Part shown: piece by piece, positions 44,023 through 55,941 of the stretch | Numbering within the stretch: position 1 is the stretch's first letter | Layout of the letters: each line of letters begins with the position of its first letter | Assembly: GCA_036426205.1 (NCBI GenBank) | Contig: CM071579.1 | Coordinates: 17,641,854-17,705,853 of the forward strand | Reading direction: 5' to 3' | Length of the DNA stretch: 64,000 nucleotides | DNA from: Ascaphus truei | Lineage: Eukaryota; Chordata; Amphibia; Anura; Ascaphidae | The notes under the pieces: generated by a model | Databases searched by the model: none | What the model was told of the DNA's origin: nothing | Seen by the model: only the letters and a program-made list of their open reading frames with translations | Program-made: the position numbers and the translations under genes

Positions 44023-44926
44023 GAAAAGACTTGGTTAAGCCAGGTTAGATCCAACATCTAGAGAGACCTTTCACTCACACGGCACATAACCTAGATATAG
44101 ACAGAGGTTTATATACCAGTTAGATATATTGTTCCACTCTCATCTGTTGTAATTAAGTGATATTCTGTTTACAAGGAAGGAGGGGCCGCACTTCACTCGT
44201 GGCATCACTGGAGGAGCCCCCTTTGTATGCTGGGTATGGTGCGACCATGAGAAGCAAGCAAAAAGCTGATTATTACCTCCCCTTCCACTGTACTTTTTCT
44301 TTGCATCCGTTCTGCACTTGTTTCCAGATCTATTTTGTTCTTCACCTCAATAAATAAATATATATAATTTTTTTTTACAAAAATGTTTTACCAGGAAGTA
44401 ATACATTGAGAGTTACCTTTCGTTTTCAAGTATGTCCTGGGCATAGCGTTATAATGACAAATAATACATGGTTACATTAAATGAACAGAGATTTTACAGT
44501 CAATAGTCAATTCACAGACATTTCATGGACAGATAGAGTTGGAAAAATAGATCCAGGGGATAAAGGGCTGGTGAGTTTCAGATTGAAATATAGAAGCTTT
44601 AACATCACCAAACTATATATATAAAGATTTATCCCTATATTATGCTACAGTGTTTCTACTGGGTAGTATTCGTGTCAGGGGTCCTAGCCTAATTTTAATA
44701 TTGTTGTACTGTTACTTATTTTTCTCTGTGTCAATTAATAAATTGTAATTTTCTAAACGGTACTGTATACCTGAGTGCTCATAAGCGGGTTTCTTTTCTT
44801 TTTGCTATCATACCATCATTGACCCGCGAGCACCGCCAGTTATGACATTCATTTTTTCATTATATACTGGCTTATGGTGACCATTATATCGTTGGAGTGG
44901 ATGCGAGGTTACTTTTCCTTTTTTTC

Positions 44927-44973
<47 letters not shown>

Positions 44974-45384
44974 CTATCCCCGTTGGAAATTAGTTGCATA
45001 CATTTACTTAAAAGAAATGGCTGCCGTGGTGTAAAGTGAAAAATAAGGAAATACCACTAAAGAAAATCTATGACGTGCTACATTATGACATAAATGAATG
45101 GTACTGTGGATGAGAAGCCAACATTAAAGATGTGAGTTTTGTTGTTAATTAAGCATCACAGATTGTGCCCTGAGATCATGGTCTGAGGTCATCTGCCCAC
45201 TTCATGCACGGTCACTGCCAGTGTTAACCACTGGATCAAACGTGCAATCCATCCTTGCACCAAAATCAAAGGCGGTGATATGTATTAGTAAAATCACGGT
45301 GAAAAGTTATTTTCCAAAACTAGACACCTAGAAGTATTTGTCAATAGTATCTTAACGTTTGTAAGTGTAAACATGGCAAGCTGA
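44023..45384. other. Unassigned DNA with one dispersed repeat
   Basis: 44370-44560 contains ACCAGGAAGTAATACATTGA and TCAAGTATGTCCTGGGCA, words I associate with an amphibian dispersed repeat of unknown class. (TA)n lies at 44931-44971. No gene is seen. Confidence 0.45.
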
Positions 45385-45500
45385 GGCATGGGGCGGGTTT
45401 TCGGCTGGCTGCTCCCTTGTGTGTGATGTCACTGCGAGCTGAGCAGGACTTTACGCGGGCAAGCCTCTTTGCCACCCCCCACTCTCTCTCCTTCTATGTA
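45385..45500. repeat. Dispersed repeat shared with 19040-19205
   Basis: Carries GGCTGGCTGCTCCCTTGTG, TGATGTCACTGCGAGC and a C-rich end. Confidence 0.5.
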
Positions 45501-46001
45501 GAAATTCTCAATGCCCCTCCCCCAACATGTTTTTTTCTGTAGGAAGACACATACTTTACATTGTTAAGATGTTTTTTAAAATGTTGTTTTTGTTGCAAAT
45601 TACCAGGGATTGCTCCTTTTATGCACCATTTGGAGATGTATCTTTCCCTTGTACCAGCAATTGGCGAGTCCTGGCCTCTACGTTATGCCCAGCTGGCATT
45701 AAATCACTTATCCCCCAACTACCAAGAGGCAGGAGGACAAATGGAGGAATGCAGCCCCACCCACGTTTATCGCCGGAGCCCTGTTAACTACTGAATCTGG
45801 AGTGGAGCAAATAAGCCCCAAGGCCCATCGTGTATGTGCACACTTATCTCAAGTGGCCGAGATGGTGGCGCTGCTCATATAAGCTCGTGCTGAGCAAGAA
45901 CACGAAGCCACTTCTATCGTTTACCTAAAAGTGATCATCCACCATATGAGCAGTCTCAAAAAATCCCTTTCAAAGTGTTAGAAAAATCAATAAAAACACA
46001 T
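45501..46001. other. Unassigned DNA
   Basis: Two overlapping plus-strand frames (45527-45794) have no recognisable residues and no splice support. Confidence 0.35.
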
Positions 46002-46173
46002 CTGGGGTAGCCAAGTCCTGTCCTCAAGAGCTACCAACAGGTCAAGTTTTCGGGATTATCCCTGCTTCAGCACAGGTGGCACAGTCTTTGATGGAGCCAC
46101 CTGTGCTGAAGCTGGGATATCCTGAAAACCTGCCCTGTTGGTAGCCCTTGAGGATTGGAGTTCAGAACCCCTG
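46002..46173. mobile_element. hAT-like MITE
   Basis: CTGGGGTAGCCAAGTCCTG to GGAGTTCAGAACCCCTG, near full length. Confidence 0.82.
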
Positions 46174-46180
46174 GATTAGA

Positions 46181-46348
46181 ACAGGGCTACTCAACACCTG
46201 TCCTCAAGTCCCCCCAAACCGGCAAGGTTTTCCGGATATCCCAGCTTCACCAGAGGTGGCTCAGTCATCAACTGAGCCTCTGATTGAGCCACCTGTGCTG
46301 AAGCAGGGACTGATTGAGGGGCTTGAGGACTGGCGTTGGTCACCCCTG
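46181..46348. mobile_element. hAT-like MITE, adjacent second copy
   Basis: CAGGGCTACTCAACACCTG to GGCGTTGGTCACCCCTG. It lies 7 bp from the previous copy and belongs to the C-run subfamily by its CCCCCCAAACC word. Its right arm is shortened. Confidence 0.82.
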
Positions 46349-47254
46349 AGTTACACCACTGAAAAGGTCTATAAAAACAAAGGACAGTTTATGTGTTAAA
46401 AAGTAGTTGTACTGTGCTACAATGCATACATTTGTGAAACAAATAAGGGCGAAAAACTACATTTTAAGGACGAAATTTGACAAGATTTTTGAAAAAAGAT
46501 ATTTTAATAAACTTCCTTTCTCCAAAAACAAAGTTAAAATGGCTTTGCAATAAAAACAGCCAATGGAAAAAATATTTCTACAATTGGTCATAGGGTAGAA
46601 ATGATTTTTCAGTTTGGACTTTGGAAAAGTTTTAAATGGTCTTTCTTTTTCATAGCAGATTGCTTAAAAGCGTGCCCAGAAAACGCTTAACTATTTAGCA
46701 ACTAAACAAAAAAATAGGAACATAGTAATTATGGCCGCTCACAAGCCCTGACCTTCTATCATCTCTTAACAAAAACCCTTTACGTGCAAAATAGGCCTGC
46801 AACGCATTGCTTTACAAGTGTTCTTCTCACTGCAATCCCCATTAACACTGAAGGCGCTACGATAAACTGTCTTTGTTAACCAAATACACGTGAGTTGCCC
46901 CCTGAACACACATCCCACCAAAGAACGAAACATGCAAAACTTAGATTGTGCAATCTGTGTTCAGTGACAATGACTTCGCAGAAAGGTACAGGTTTAAATG
47001 AATGACAACAAGGGGAACGAATAACCATACATTTATAATCAGGCAGAGACAGAGAGAATTTGCAGTAATGGTTTTATTTGTAATATATTTTGGAAAACTG
47101 GTTTTTCTTTATGCTTAATAGCACACGTGCATCATTTTAAAATGCATATATTCTAGTTAGACTAAATAATATAGGCATTTAAGTATTCTATTCACATACT
47201 AATGTACTGTTTTATTTAGAAACATATTTCAGAGAATATACATATATGAAGTAG
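46349..47254. other. Unassigned AT-rich DNA
   Basis: No gene or named repeat is recognised. Confidence 0.4.
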
Positions 47255-47400
47255 TGTGTATGTGTGTGTGTGTGATTGAGTGTGTGTTTGTGTGTGTGTG
47301 TGTGTTGTGGTGTTTTGTGTGTGTGTGTGTGTGTGTGTTGTGTTGTGTGTGTGTGTGTGTGGTGTGTGGTGTGTTGTAATATCCACACCCACCCACACAC
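47255..47400. repeat. (TG)n microsatellite
   Basis: Interrupted TG/TGTTG tract ending in CACCCACCCACAC. The long open frames here are simple-repeat artefacts. Confidence 0.95.
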
Positions 47401-47489
47401 CCCCATCCCACATCTATCTATATATATAGATCTCGAGATCTATATATTATAACATATCTACCTATAATCACATATTGGTTTATATATTT

Positions 47490-47690
47490 ATTCTATGTAG
47501 AGGTCTATCAGTACCGTGTGGCCGAAGCCTTCACAATCAAAAAAATAAATAGATGATACGTTTGTGGCTAACGCAATGCTTTTTATTTGTGCGAGCTTTC
47601 GATATACACAATCTCGAAGGAGCTCGCACAATAAAAGCATTCGTTGCCACAGAACGGTATCATCTATTTTTTTTTTGTACATATATAATA
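47490..47690. mobile_element. Two J-family elements, head to head
   Basis: The left copy is on the minus strand (tail TAGAGGTCTATCAGTACCG, body ATGATACGTTTGTGGCTAAC, head GCGAGCTTTCGATATACACA). The right copy is on the plus strand (head ATCTCGAAGGAGCTCGCAC, body AATAAAAGCATTCG, CACAGAACGGTATCATC). They meet at the head motif near 47607, and both flanks are TA-rich. Confidence 0.8.
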
Positions 47691-47744
47691 TATATATATC
47701 TATATATTTATAAGATATATATATATATAGACACCCCATATACA

Positions 47745-47800
47745 TTTAAAGTTATGGTGGGTGAAAAAGGCGACAAAACACCTCCACCGGTTTAAATATA
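47745..47800 (+). mobile_element. F-family end fragment
   Basis: TTATGGTGGGTGAAAAAGGC followed by AAAACACCTCCACCGG, matching the ends of the inverted repeat at 35320-35512. Confidence 0.65.
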
Positions 47801-48043
47801 TACATATACATATATAATCTGCACAGTGTGTAGCAATAGAAATGAGACATATGACATCCTACCCTACAAGACAGATACAATTAGCTCTATTATTGTAGCT
47901 TTTAGATTACAGGGAGAGTACTCTTGCATCCTAATGGGTAGTAGAGCCAGTGCTATAGATGTCACACCTCTTTATGTCATTGTGCCAATCATTGCCTGCA
48001 TACAAGTACAGAACAAAAACAATTGCAAATGCTGAGAACTTAC

Positions 48044-48210
48044 CTGGTTGCAAAAGCTCTGAGCAGATTTTAATCGTTGCCACAGGGCTGCTAGAACTCC
48101 TTGGATATAGATCTTAACTCCTGTAGGGCTGAATCCTTCTCCCTTAGAGACCCATACAGGTCCTCGTAAAAATGTCATTGAGTTTTGCAGGCTTTTGTCC
48201 AGCAGTGGGA
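48044..48210 (-). CDS. Candidate internal exon, unknown protein
   Basis: Minus strand: a long T-rich tract ending CCCTTTACAG is directly upstream and CAG/GTAAGTTC marks the donor, both near-consensus. The 167 bases read as two bases of a split codon and 55 uninterrupted codons, ending in phase 0. The peptide includes MTFLRGPVWVSKGEGF and GVKIYIQGVLAALWQRLKS. The other frames contain stops. The composition looks like real soluble protein and is not repeat-derived. I do not recognise the family. The next compatible exon found on this strand is 3583-3675. Confidence 0.62.
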
Positions 48211-49160
48211 CTGTAAAGGGAAAAAAAAAAAAAGAAAGAAAGAAAACACTTTCTTTTGACCCAACTGAAATTCATAGCTCAAATTGCAGCCAGTGGTAAC
48301 TGCACAATATCTATTATTTATATGTGACCTGGGTTAAGCCTCAGCAAAGGAACTCCTCCATAAATAGTGGCCACCACCAAGGATGGATTTATATTGTGAT
48401 ACCCCCTATGTAAGACGTCTAAGCTTTCTGAGCACACCTGAATAGTTCTGAAGTGTGTCTAACTAGCTGCACAGTGTCATGGTGTGCACTGATTGCCTTA
48501 TCTTCTCATTTATCACAGATGAGTTGGAACAAACCTTGCTGAAATTTACTTGCATTGTCCTGATAAGATTGTAGGATTTATGCTCCTTATTCCATTTTCA
48601 AAAGCTCAAAAAATGCCGATTGCCATTATTGGAAAAGTACAGTTATTCAGCACGTAAATAATCAGAGGGTATTGTTACACTTTCCTCTTTTCCTCAACCT
48701 GTTTCTAAAATCCCCGAAAAGTAGGAAAATCCATATATATATATATATATATATATATACGTGCATTCTTTGCTTACTTTTCACATATGCATTTTAACAA
48801 ATTGACAACATAACTAACCGGGGTAGTAAACATGACTTGAACCCCAAAATGTGAATTTATAGATGCTGCCTTAAAATGTATGCTGAATGTTAAACCAAAG
48901 TGCTCCAAAAATAGAGGGACTGTATGAGAGAATTTGTATTGTTTTGTTATCCTCAACAATACAAAGGAAAGTTACTTAGTACAAATGTGTGCGTGAATTG
49001 ATGTTTTCCCATATAACAAAATGGCAGCTGTACTTGGCCACTCCCATGTATTTTTTGTGTGTCCTTTTGCTACTTGTAGAATAACAATAATTTCGTAAGA
49101 TTGTAGGAGTAAACATAATATATTTGAAATCCCAAAATGTACACCATGAGTGTTTTAGAC
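48211..49160. other. Putative intron or unassigned DNA
   Basis: Holds an acceptor-like tract next to the exon at 48044-48210 and a (TA)n at 48735-48760. Another minus-strand open segment (48778-48939) has possible splice sites, but its phase does not join the 48044 exon (see rejected items). Confidence 0.35.
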
Positions 49161-49418
49161 CAGTGGTTCTCAACTTCAAGCTTCAGCACAGGTAACACAA
49201 TCAGTTGGTCAGTCGTTGACTGGCCAACTCCAGTCCTCAAGGTTCACCAACTGATCAGGTTTTACGGATATCCCTGCTTCAGCACAGGTGGCTCAGTCTT
49301 CGACTTTGTCTTCGACTGAGCCACTGATTGAGCCACCTGTGCTGAAGCTGGTATATCCTTAAAATCTGACCTGTTGGGGGGGGGGGGGGGGCTTCAGAAC
49401 TGGAGTTGAGCACCACTA
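49161..49418. mobile_element. hAT-like MITE, expanded centre
   Basis: CAGTGGTTCTCAACTTC to GGAGTTGAGCACCACTA. The flanks TTTTAGAC and TTTTAGGC match at seven of eight positions. It appears to contain a left arm inserted into, or duplicated next to, a second left arm (CAGTCGTTGACTGGCCAACT), so it may be a nested pair. Confidence 0.82.
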
Positions 49419-50689
49419 TTTTAGGCCATGCTATAAAAGATTATAAGGACTGGTCAATATGCATGTTATTAAATAGATAATACTAAAGCAATATACTGCG
49501 TTTTTACTCAAAACTAATCTAACATCTGCTGTGTATTTTTGTTTACATGCTACATGTCAAATCTTATTGTCCCTAAGGTGCTTATGAGAGATGTTTTAGC
49601 AGTCATTTTATTAAATACTGATGCCTATCTGAATTTGGATTTGTCCACCATTGAACAGAATGACAAGCACACGATTGCTGTACTTAAAGCAATCGTTCAC
49701 AGCTGCTTTGCTTTTCCAGTGATCCCATTAAATTGACGGCATATGCCTGTGGGGTCTACAATGTTACAAGGCTTCTGAACAAGAGGTTGATTTGCACAAT
49801 GTCGTCCAATCTAACATAACATGAGTTTATTGGAGGAATAATTTCATTGGATTTATTGTTGGTACTCCAGTAAAACAGAATTTAAGAACTGAACTGAATG
49901 GTTTAATTGTTTAAATTTGGGGGCAGTTTGACACTCAATGGTAAGGAGCTACAAAATCATATAAAGTCCCACGGTTTCCTAAATACAGCATGAGTCATGT
50001 CTTTCCTTAAACGGAACAAAGTAACTGTGCATTAAATATGCTGGCACATCTTCTGCTTGAGCAAGTGGACCAAAATGGTGTGAATTGTTAATGCCTTGCT
50101 GCCTTGGTTCACGGCTTGTGATTGATCATTTGTAACTATATCTACTCCTTGTTCCATGAAATCAAGTTTGCAGTAATGGGTTCATCAGATTTTTGGGTTA
50201 AATTGAGAGTGAAGAGGTACTGTGTGTGGAAATAAGAGTTGCCATGTTCAGGGCTGGCCTTGAAACAGCATGGACTCTAAAGGCGATATTCAAAACCACT
50301 TCACTCATCATACGCTTACTGATTCTGAATGGGGTCCATTTGCAGGGGACATTTGGGAGTTTTTCAATACACTTTAAGTCTGTTACACTTCCACCAATGA
50401 GCCCATTTCTTTGGAGTTAACAAACGAGTAAAACAGGTCAATGTAGGGAATTAAGTTATTTAGATATCTTGATGCGTACAATGAAGTGTGTTTGAAAAGT
50501 GTTATTAAACAGTTGGGTAGAGTGAATTACAGGTAGAAAAATAAAAATAAAGAATGTGCAATCATTAAATATTTTCCTGAAACGAGAAACCTAACATTCA
50601 TTGTATCATTATATTTAACACAGTGCAATGCCGTGTAACTCTGCTAACATGAACGATGACGATAAATACACTTTTGTGGCACTGAATAC
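49419..50689. other. Unassigned repeat-poor DNA
   Basis: A 65-residue plus-strand frame at 49539-49736 looks moderately protein-like but has no splice support or known motif. A conserved non-coding element is another possibility. Confidence 0.35.
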
Positions 50690-52038
50690 ACTGAGAAAGG
50701 AGGGGCAGGGGCCCTGCATGAGGTAGCAGGTGACGGAGCTGATGGAGCCACCCGGGAGTTTACAAGCAGGGTACTGCTCTCGTTAGGGCCACCCCAGGGA
50801 CACTATTTGTCAACAGGAAGAGACAAAAAGGAAAAGCAGCCAGTGGGGGTCAATGTAGTCCCTGCAGACTAGGTGTTCCCAGGCATGTAGCAGGGTATGG
50901 GAAGGATAAGGGGGGGAAGGTTAGACAGACCAGGGGGTAGGAACAGAATTTTGTACTAAGCCTGATGAAGATCCAACAGCAATGAAGGCATGTGTTTGCC
51001 AAATGTAAAAGATTGTCAGGCCAAAAGGGCGCCAGCCGTACGACCGGGCCTGCACAGCCACAAGAAAAGATTGTCTGGTAGGGGTATCAGCTGTACGGCT
51101 GGGCCAACCTAGCCACAATGAAAGAATGGCAGATGCTGGGCGCCAGCTCTATGGTTGAGCCTAGGCAGCCACTGGGGTTTGGGTAGGAACCCATTATATA
51201 TTTAATCTCCTTTGGGGTCGGCAGTATGTTTTCTCGGGTTTTAGCTGTGCCCCAATTTTATCCCGATAATACACTCTTGGGCTCTTTAATTGGGGGAGGT
51301 GGCTGTGCAGGAGTCTTCAGGCTGGGCAGTTTATATGCTATCTGACTTCACTCCCTGCATACAACTCACCCTCAGATCCTTAAAAGTGGACAAGAAAGGA
51401 AATTGGTTAGAGAACCAAAAAGGACTCAAAGATGTTTATGAAAGGATGAAGGGTAATACTTGATGTTCATTTCATTTATTGTAGGAGACAATTGTGTAAC
51501 AGTTCATTTGTTCTCATCACCTGTTGAAATATAAATAATGTATATTTGAAAAAATCAAGGTGCTAAATAACCTTTGCAGCTTTCATAGAGTTAATCCTCC
51601 TTGGAATGGCTGTTCAGCTGCTAGTTAATGAAGCTAATCAGTCTGGCCTGTATAGTCAGGATGTGACTACAGAGAATGCCCATGCTGCCAGAGACACACT
51701 GCTGAGAGTAACACTGCTGCTGTGCTGATCTGAAGGCACACACAGACAGTCCTATGAGAGAAACTGCAAAAGGGGAAGCTGCAGGTACCGTGTGTAAAGT
51801 GGGAAAAGAGGTTAGTTCTCCCACTGTTAGTTAGGGACTAAGATGTTTTAGGGCTTTTCTATAGTGCGCGCGCTTGCTACGCTGTGCGCGAGCGGCAGTT
51901 TTAGTTGGCTGAGGTTAGTCAGTCTTACTATAATAGAACCGCTCTCGCGCATGTCAGTGTGCGTGGAACCGGCCGACAGGGGGGGAAGATGAGTAAAATA
52001 AAGAATTTGCGCCGCTACCACCGCTGAAATGTATGTAT

Positions 52039-52075
<37 letters not shown>

Positions 52076-53110
52076 CAATGTTAATAAACAATTTATTAAA
52101 GTATTTCTTTATTTATTTATTTCAAAACTTATTTTATTTAGCACACAGCCACCGTAGCCAGCCCAAGCGCATCGACTACAGTCCTGACCACCGGACGCGG
52201 GATCTGGAGAGCAGAAGTCGGCTGCGTTCACCGGTGGCGGTCACCCACATTACTGAAGTCAACACTTGTGACGAACCAGGAAGGGAACATTAGCTGACTG
52301 CTGCAGTGAAGCAACAGCACAGATAAAGATACCATTCCCTGGAGTTAGTACCACACATGGCCGTATGAGTACGATAATACATCATATTATATATCACATG
52401 CGCCTATTTTACTATTGACCATTGTTTATTTGTCAGTGCCATTGTGGGAAGATCCTCCCGGGGGCTGAGCAGCAATCACACATTTTGGGCCAGTATTATG
52501 TGTTTATCTTTTATCATCTTTTTTGCTGTTTTTATTATTGCTTGTATTATTAAGAGGGAGCGCTCCAGTTTGCCTTTCCCATTAAGTAAGCGCCAGTAGT
52601 AAGGGTCCGAGATTGTTCTCACTATTGAATGGGAGGAAGCATGCTTTTTTTTAGTAACGAGTTCTCAGTGTTGGTAATTCCGGAGTATGTTTGGATCGGC
52701 CCAACCGGAAGGTCCCTAGGGCAATCCTGATCAGATAGGTATGCAAGACGTATGCGGTACACAGCAGCGGGTTCCTCACTCAGCAGCCCAAAGTGTATTC
52801 CAGAGAGATCCATTTAACATTGGGGATCACTAACTCTATGCAAGAGACTGCCAGTTTAACCCTTATGGCGGGTAACAATTCATGTACCTCCCCAGCATAG
52901 GAGTGAGAGCTATAAAGGGGATCGGGCCCACAAACGTCCAGTATCTTCCTAGAGTAGGAGTGAGAGCTACAAAGCAGATGAATTCCTGACTATTATTATT
53001 TGGCACGAGTTACCAGTGAAATCTGAAGTATGTCAATGTGTGTGAAGCATTATTGACGGATGTCCAGTAAAGTACTATGTGTTTTATAAAAGTTCCTGGC
53101 TCGTATCCTT
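50690..53110. other. Composite accessory region, class unknown
   Basis: Distinct from its surroundings: CpG-bearing and GC-richer, with internal repeats. 50990-51115 has two AAAAGATTGTC...CAGC.GTACG units about 70 bp apart. 51855-51975 is a near-palindrome (GTGCGCGCGCTTGC / CTCTCGCGCATG). (TG)n is at 52036-52062. 52885-52975 has two copies of AGGAGTGAGAGCTA. I suspect one or more LTR-type or MITE insertions but see no protein or matching terminal repeats. Confidence 0.4.
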
Positions 53111-53234
53111 TTTACAATCAAGCACCCATGCCCAGCCTGCACTGACCAAGCACCCTGAACAGGTATGAGAGAGGCTGAGCACTGCCATGTGCATAGTCAA
53201 TCTGGTGAGACCTCCTTTGGAGCAAGTTAAGGAG

Positions 53235-53395
53235 GGTTCCACCAATATTTGCTAAGCAGTGCCTCATTGCATAAGACACTATCCTACAGTAGAAGTCACA
53301 TTGTGGCCCATTGACTTGAAAGTATCTTCCAACATTGGAAGTTGCCTCCTGCAATAGCACAGCTTCCTTACTAAATATGGGCCTACAAGTCAATA
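53235..53395. mobile_element. Probable palindromic MITE
   Basis: CCAATATTTGCTAAGCAGTG at the left and CTTACTAAATATGGGCC at the right are imperfect inverted ends. The inside holds GCATAAGACACTATCCTAC, a word I associate with a frog MITE family. It explains the 91-residue minus-strand frame. Confidence 0.5.
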
Positions 53396-54211
53396 TTATT
53401 CTAAATAAAATGTCAGCTTAAATTTTTAACCAGGACTTCGGTTAATATGGCAAACGGAAATATCAGACAAAGAGTAAGAAAAATAAAAAGTTACAACATA
53501 GATCATATTTTAATATTCACTTACATTTATTGAAAGCATGAAGTTAGTTATGAGTGTGCTACTTGCTGTCTTAAAGCCGAGAGGTATTGATTTGAGTAGG
53601 TTTCAGTACCAGCAACTTTATTGACTTTGAACATGCACGTAAAAGCATATTCAATATAATTAGCGTCTGGAATTACTACTGTGGAATACACATTTTCATT
53701 ATACAATGATCAAATGCACTATCCACTCAATCGATGATCCAGACACATTCCTGTTTCTCTGGGTCATTAGCAGCAAATATAGTTCAGTACCACTGTTTTA
53801 AAACTGTTCTGCAAGACTGTCACTACAGTGCAGAAGTACTTAATACCTGTATTGCATGGGTAATTAAACAAGATAACTGCTACCTAACAAGGTAAATTAT
53901 CTTCTACAACTTTATCATTTTATGATTGGAAAATCTGCCAGGCCTTTATATCTCGTAACAACATGTAATAAAACGAAAGAGAATACCTGACTGCACAAAC
54001 GTACTGTACACATTTACCAAAGACCTACCCGAATATTATAGTCTCACACAAATTGTGGTCTTCTATGTCTTTGTTTTTTCTTATTTGATCTTCTACCACC
54101 CAATTTAGTTATATATTAATGTCACAACTACTTACAGTATGTATTTGTGACCCTCCTTGCCTGGTGCTTTGAGCATTTACATCAGTGTCGGTGTTAGGGC
54201 TACTCAGTATG
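53396..54211. other. Unassigned AT-rich DNA
   Basis: No gene or named repeat is recognised. Confidence 0.4.
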
Positions 54212-54219
54212 TGTTACCT

Positions 54220-54968
54220 CAGGGGTGCGCAAGATTTTGTAAGGGGGACGCAGAGTGAAGCAGGGTGGTGATACAGGCAGGCAGGGGGAGATGATGGTGG
54301 CAGGCCAGTGTGAAGCAGCCGGCAGAGGAGTTAGGAGTTGCACGGAAGCAGAGTAGGACGGCAGGGGAGGAGCACGCTCCAGCCGTCCAACCTGGAAAGT
54401 CTTTTTTATTTCCGGTGTCTATGCTGCTACAGCGCGCTCCTCCCCCGGCGTCCTGCTCTGCCTCCATGCAACTAACTCCTCTGCCGGTTGCTTCACTCTG
54501 GCGGGCTGCCATCGCCATCCTCTCCCCCCACCTGCCTCTATCACCACCCTGTTCCACATGTAGGCATGGAGGGGGAGAGACCTGGAGGGGGTGGAGAGAG
54601 CTGGAGGGGGAGAGAGCTGGAGGAGGAGGGAGAGAGAGCTGGAGGTGGAGACAGCCGAGGAGGGGGAGAGGAGGTGAGGAGGTGAGGAGTAGGGGAAGAG
54701 AGGAGATGAGGAGGGCGAGGAAGAGGAGAGGATCAGGGAGATGGTGAGGGAAGGGGGAGAAAAAATAGCAGTCAGTATTATCTTATACTACTATGCTGAT
54801 TTATTTAAAAACAAACCTATAACATTTGTCGTCATGTTTTACTGTTTTAAAAATGTTATACCAATTAATACAAAAAAGTAATGTCATTTGGATTACATCA
54901 GGCAGGGGGGCCCGACTAATATCATGGATGAAAAGGGGGGCTTGGTGTAGAAAATTTGCTCACCCCTG
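54220..54968. mobile_element. hAT-type element with purine-rich core
   Basis: Starts CAGGGGTGCGCAAGATTTTG and ends TTTGCTCACCCCTG. The flanks TGTTACCT and CGTTACCT agree at seven of eight positions. Inside are an inverted pair (AGCCGGCAGAGGAGTTAGGA / CTAACTCCTCTGCCGGTTGC) and a (GGAG)n-like purine tract at about 54565-54760. The 112- and 145-residue frames are low-complexity artefacts. Confidence 0.85.
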
Positions 54969-54976
54969 CGTTACCT

Positions 54977-55821
54977 TGTTCAGGGTGCAGGCCTCGCTCA
55001 GGATAGGCGAAGCCACACCAGGAGGGGCGCCAGGAACTTTATTCATTCAAACAGCAGCTTTATTATCTTGTAGGCACAGTCTGACATTTAGTATACAGAG
55101 GTCACCTTGTATATCCAATTGAGTGTCCTTGGCCTGTGCTGTGTGCGCAGCTTCCCTAGCTGCCCCCATCTCCGCCCGCTCGGAAGGTTTTGAGGCTTTA
55201 TAGTTACTAGGCTACCTATAGAGTCCCTCTACTTTACAGCATTGGTAGTGCTCCATATCCACGGAGACTCTGATGGGACTAGTACTACTCTCTCGTTGAT
55301 CATACTCCTTATATCAGGGTGGCCTGTCACTAAGTGGCCTTCTGAGTGAGAGCCGGTGACGGACCCTCCGGAGAGGTTGATCAAACTATGCTTTGGGGCT
55401 GCTGCTTGGGGAGCTCCTTCTGTGCATAGTCTGTTTCTCTGCATATCTGAGAGTATTGCAAGACCATCTTGGTGGGACTCTACATAAACCGGGTACTTTC
55501 CCTAGATGAAAACAATAATTGTGATGCTGAACCTATCTTATACATAGAGGCTTACATAACTATACACAGTGAGATCCCTCCTCTTCATCTCTTCCTGGAA
55601 TCTGCCTCCCAGAAGCTTCCCCCTTCCATTTATAGCTTAGCATGATGTTACTATCTGTGGGCAGAAGGGGGTGGGGCTTAACTTCTGCTGCGTCATTCCA
55701 GCACCATGTGATAGGGAAGGGGTTTACTTTATGTGACCCCACACAGTGAACCCCTAAAGGCCCTTTGATGTCCTGTTCTGTACCCCAACTAACTGCTTTT
55801 GTGTTATTTGTTGTTCTATGC
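54977..55821. other. Unassigned DNA
   Basis: Mixed composition, no convincing gene. The 119-residue minus-strand frame overlaps the MITE that follows. Confidence 0.4.
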
Positions 55822-55941
55822 CAAGGGTGGCCAACTCCAGTCCTCAAGGGCCACCACCAGGTAAGGTTTTCAGGATATCCCTGCTTCAGCACAGGTGGCT
55901 CAATCAGTAGCTTCCTCATTGACTGGAGTTGGCCACCCCTA
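55822..55941. mobile_element. hAT-like MITE, internally deleted
   Basis: The left arm is complete but the right arm is only GACTGGAGTTGGCCACCCCTA. The flanks TTCTATGC and CTCTATGC match at seven of eight positions, so the deletion happened inside an inserted copy or before insertion. Confidence 0.85.

Noticed and set aside
47212..47413. Three overlapping His/Thr-rich frames
   Set aside because: Translation of a (TG)n microsatellite.
48778..48939. Minus-strand open segment with possible acceptor (TCTCATACAG) and donor (GTAAGC)
   Set aside because: The phase leaves two bases at its end, which does not join the 48044-48210 exon in frame. The peptide is AT-codon-rich, and about 50 open codons are expected by chance now and then.
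53118..53393. 91-residue minus-strand frame
   Set aside because: It overlaps a probable palindromic MITE.
54219..54747. 112- and 145-residue frames
   Set aside because: They lie within a hAT-type element and its purine tract. The protein is low-complexity and present on both strands.
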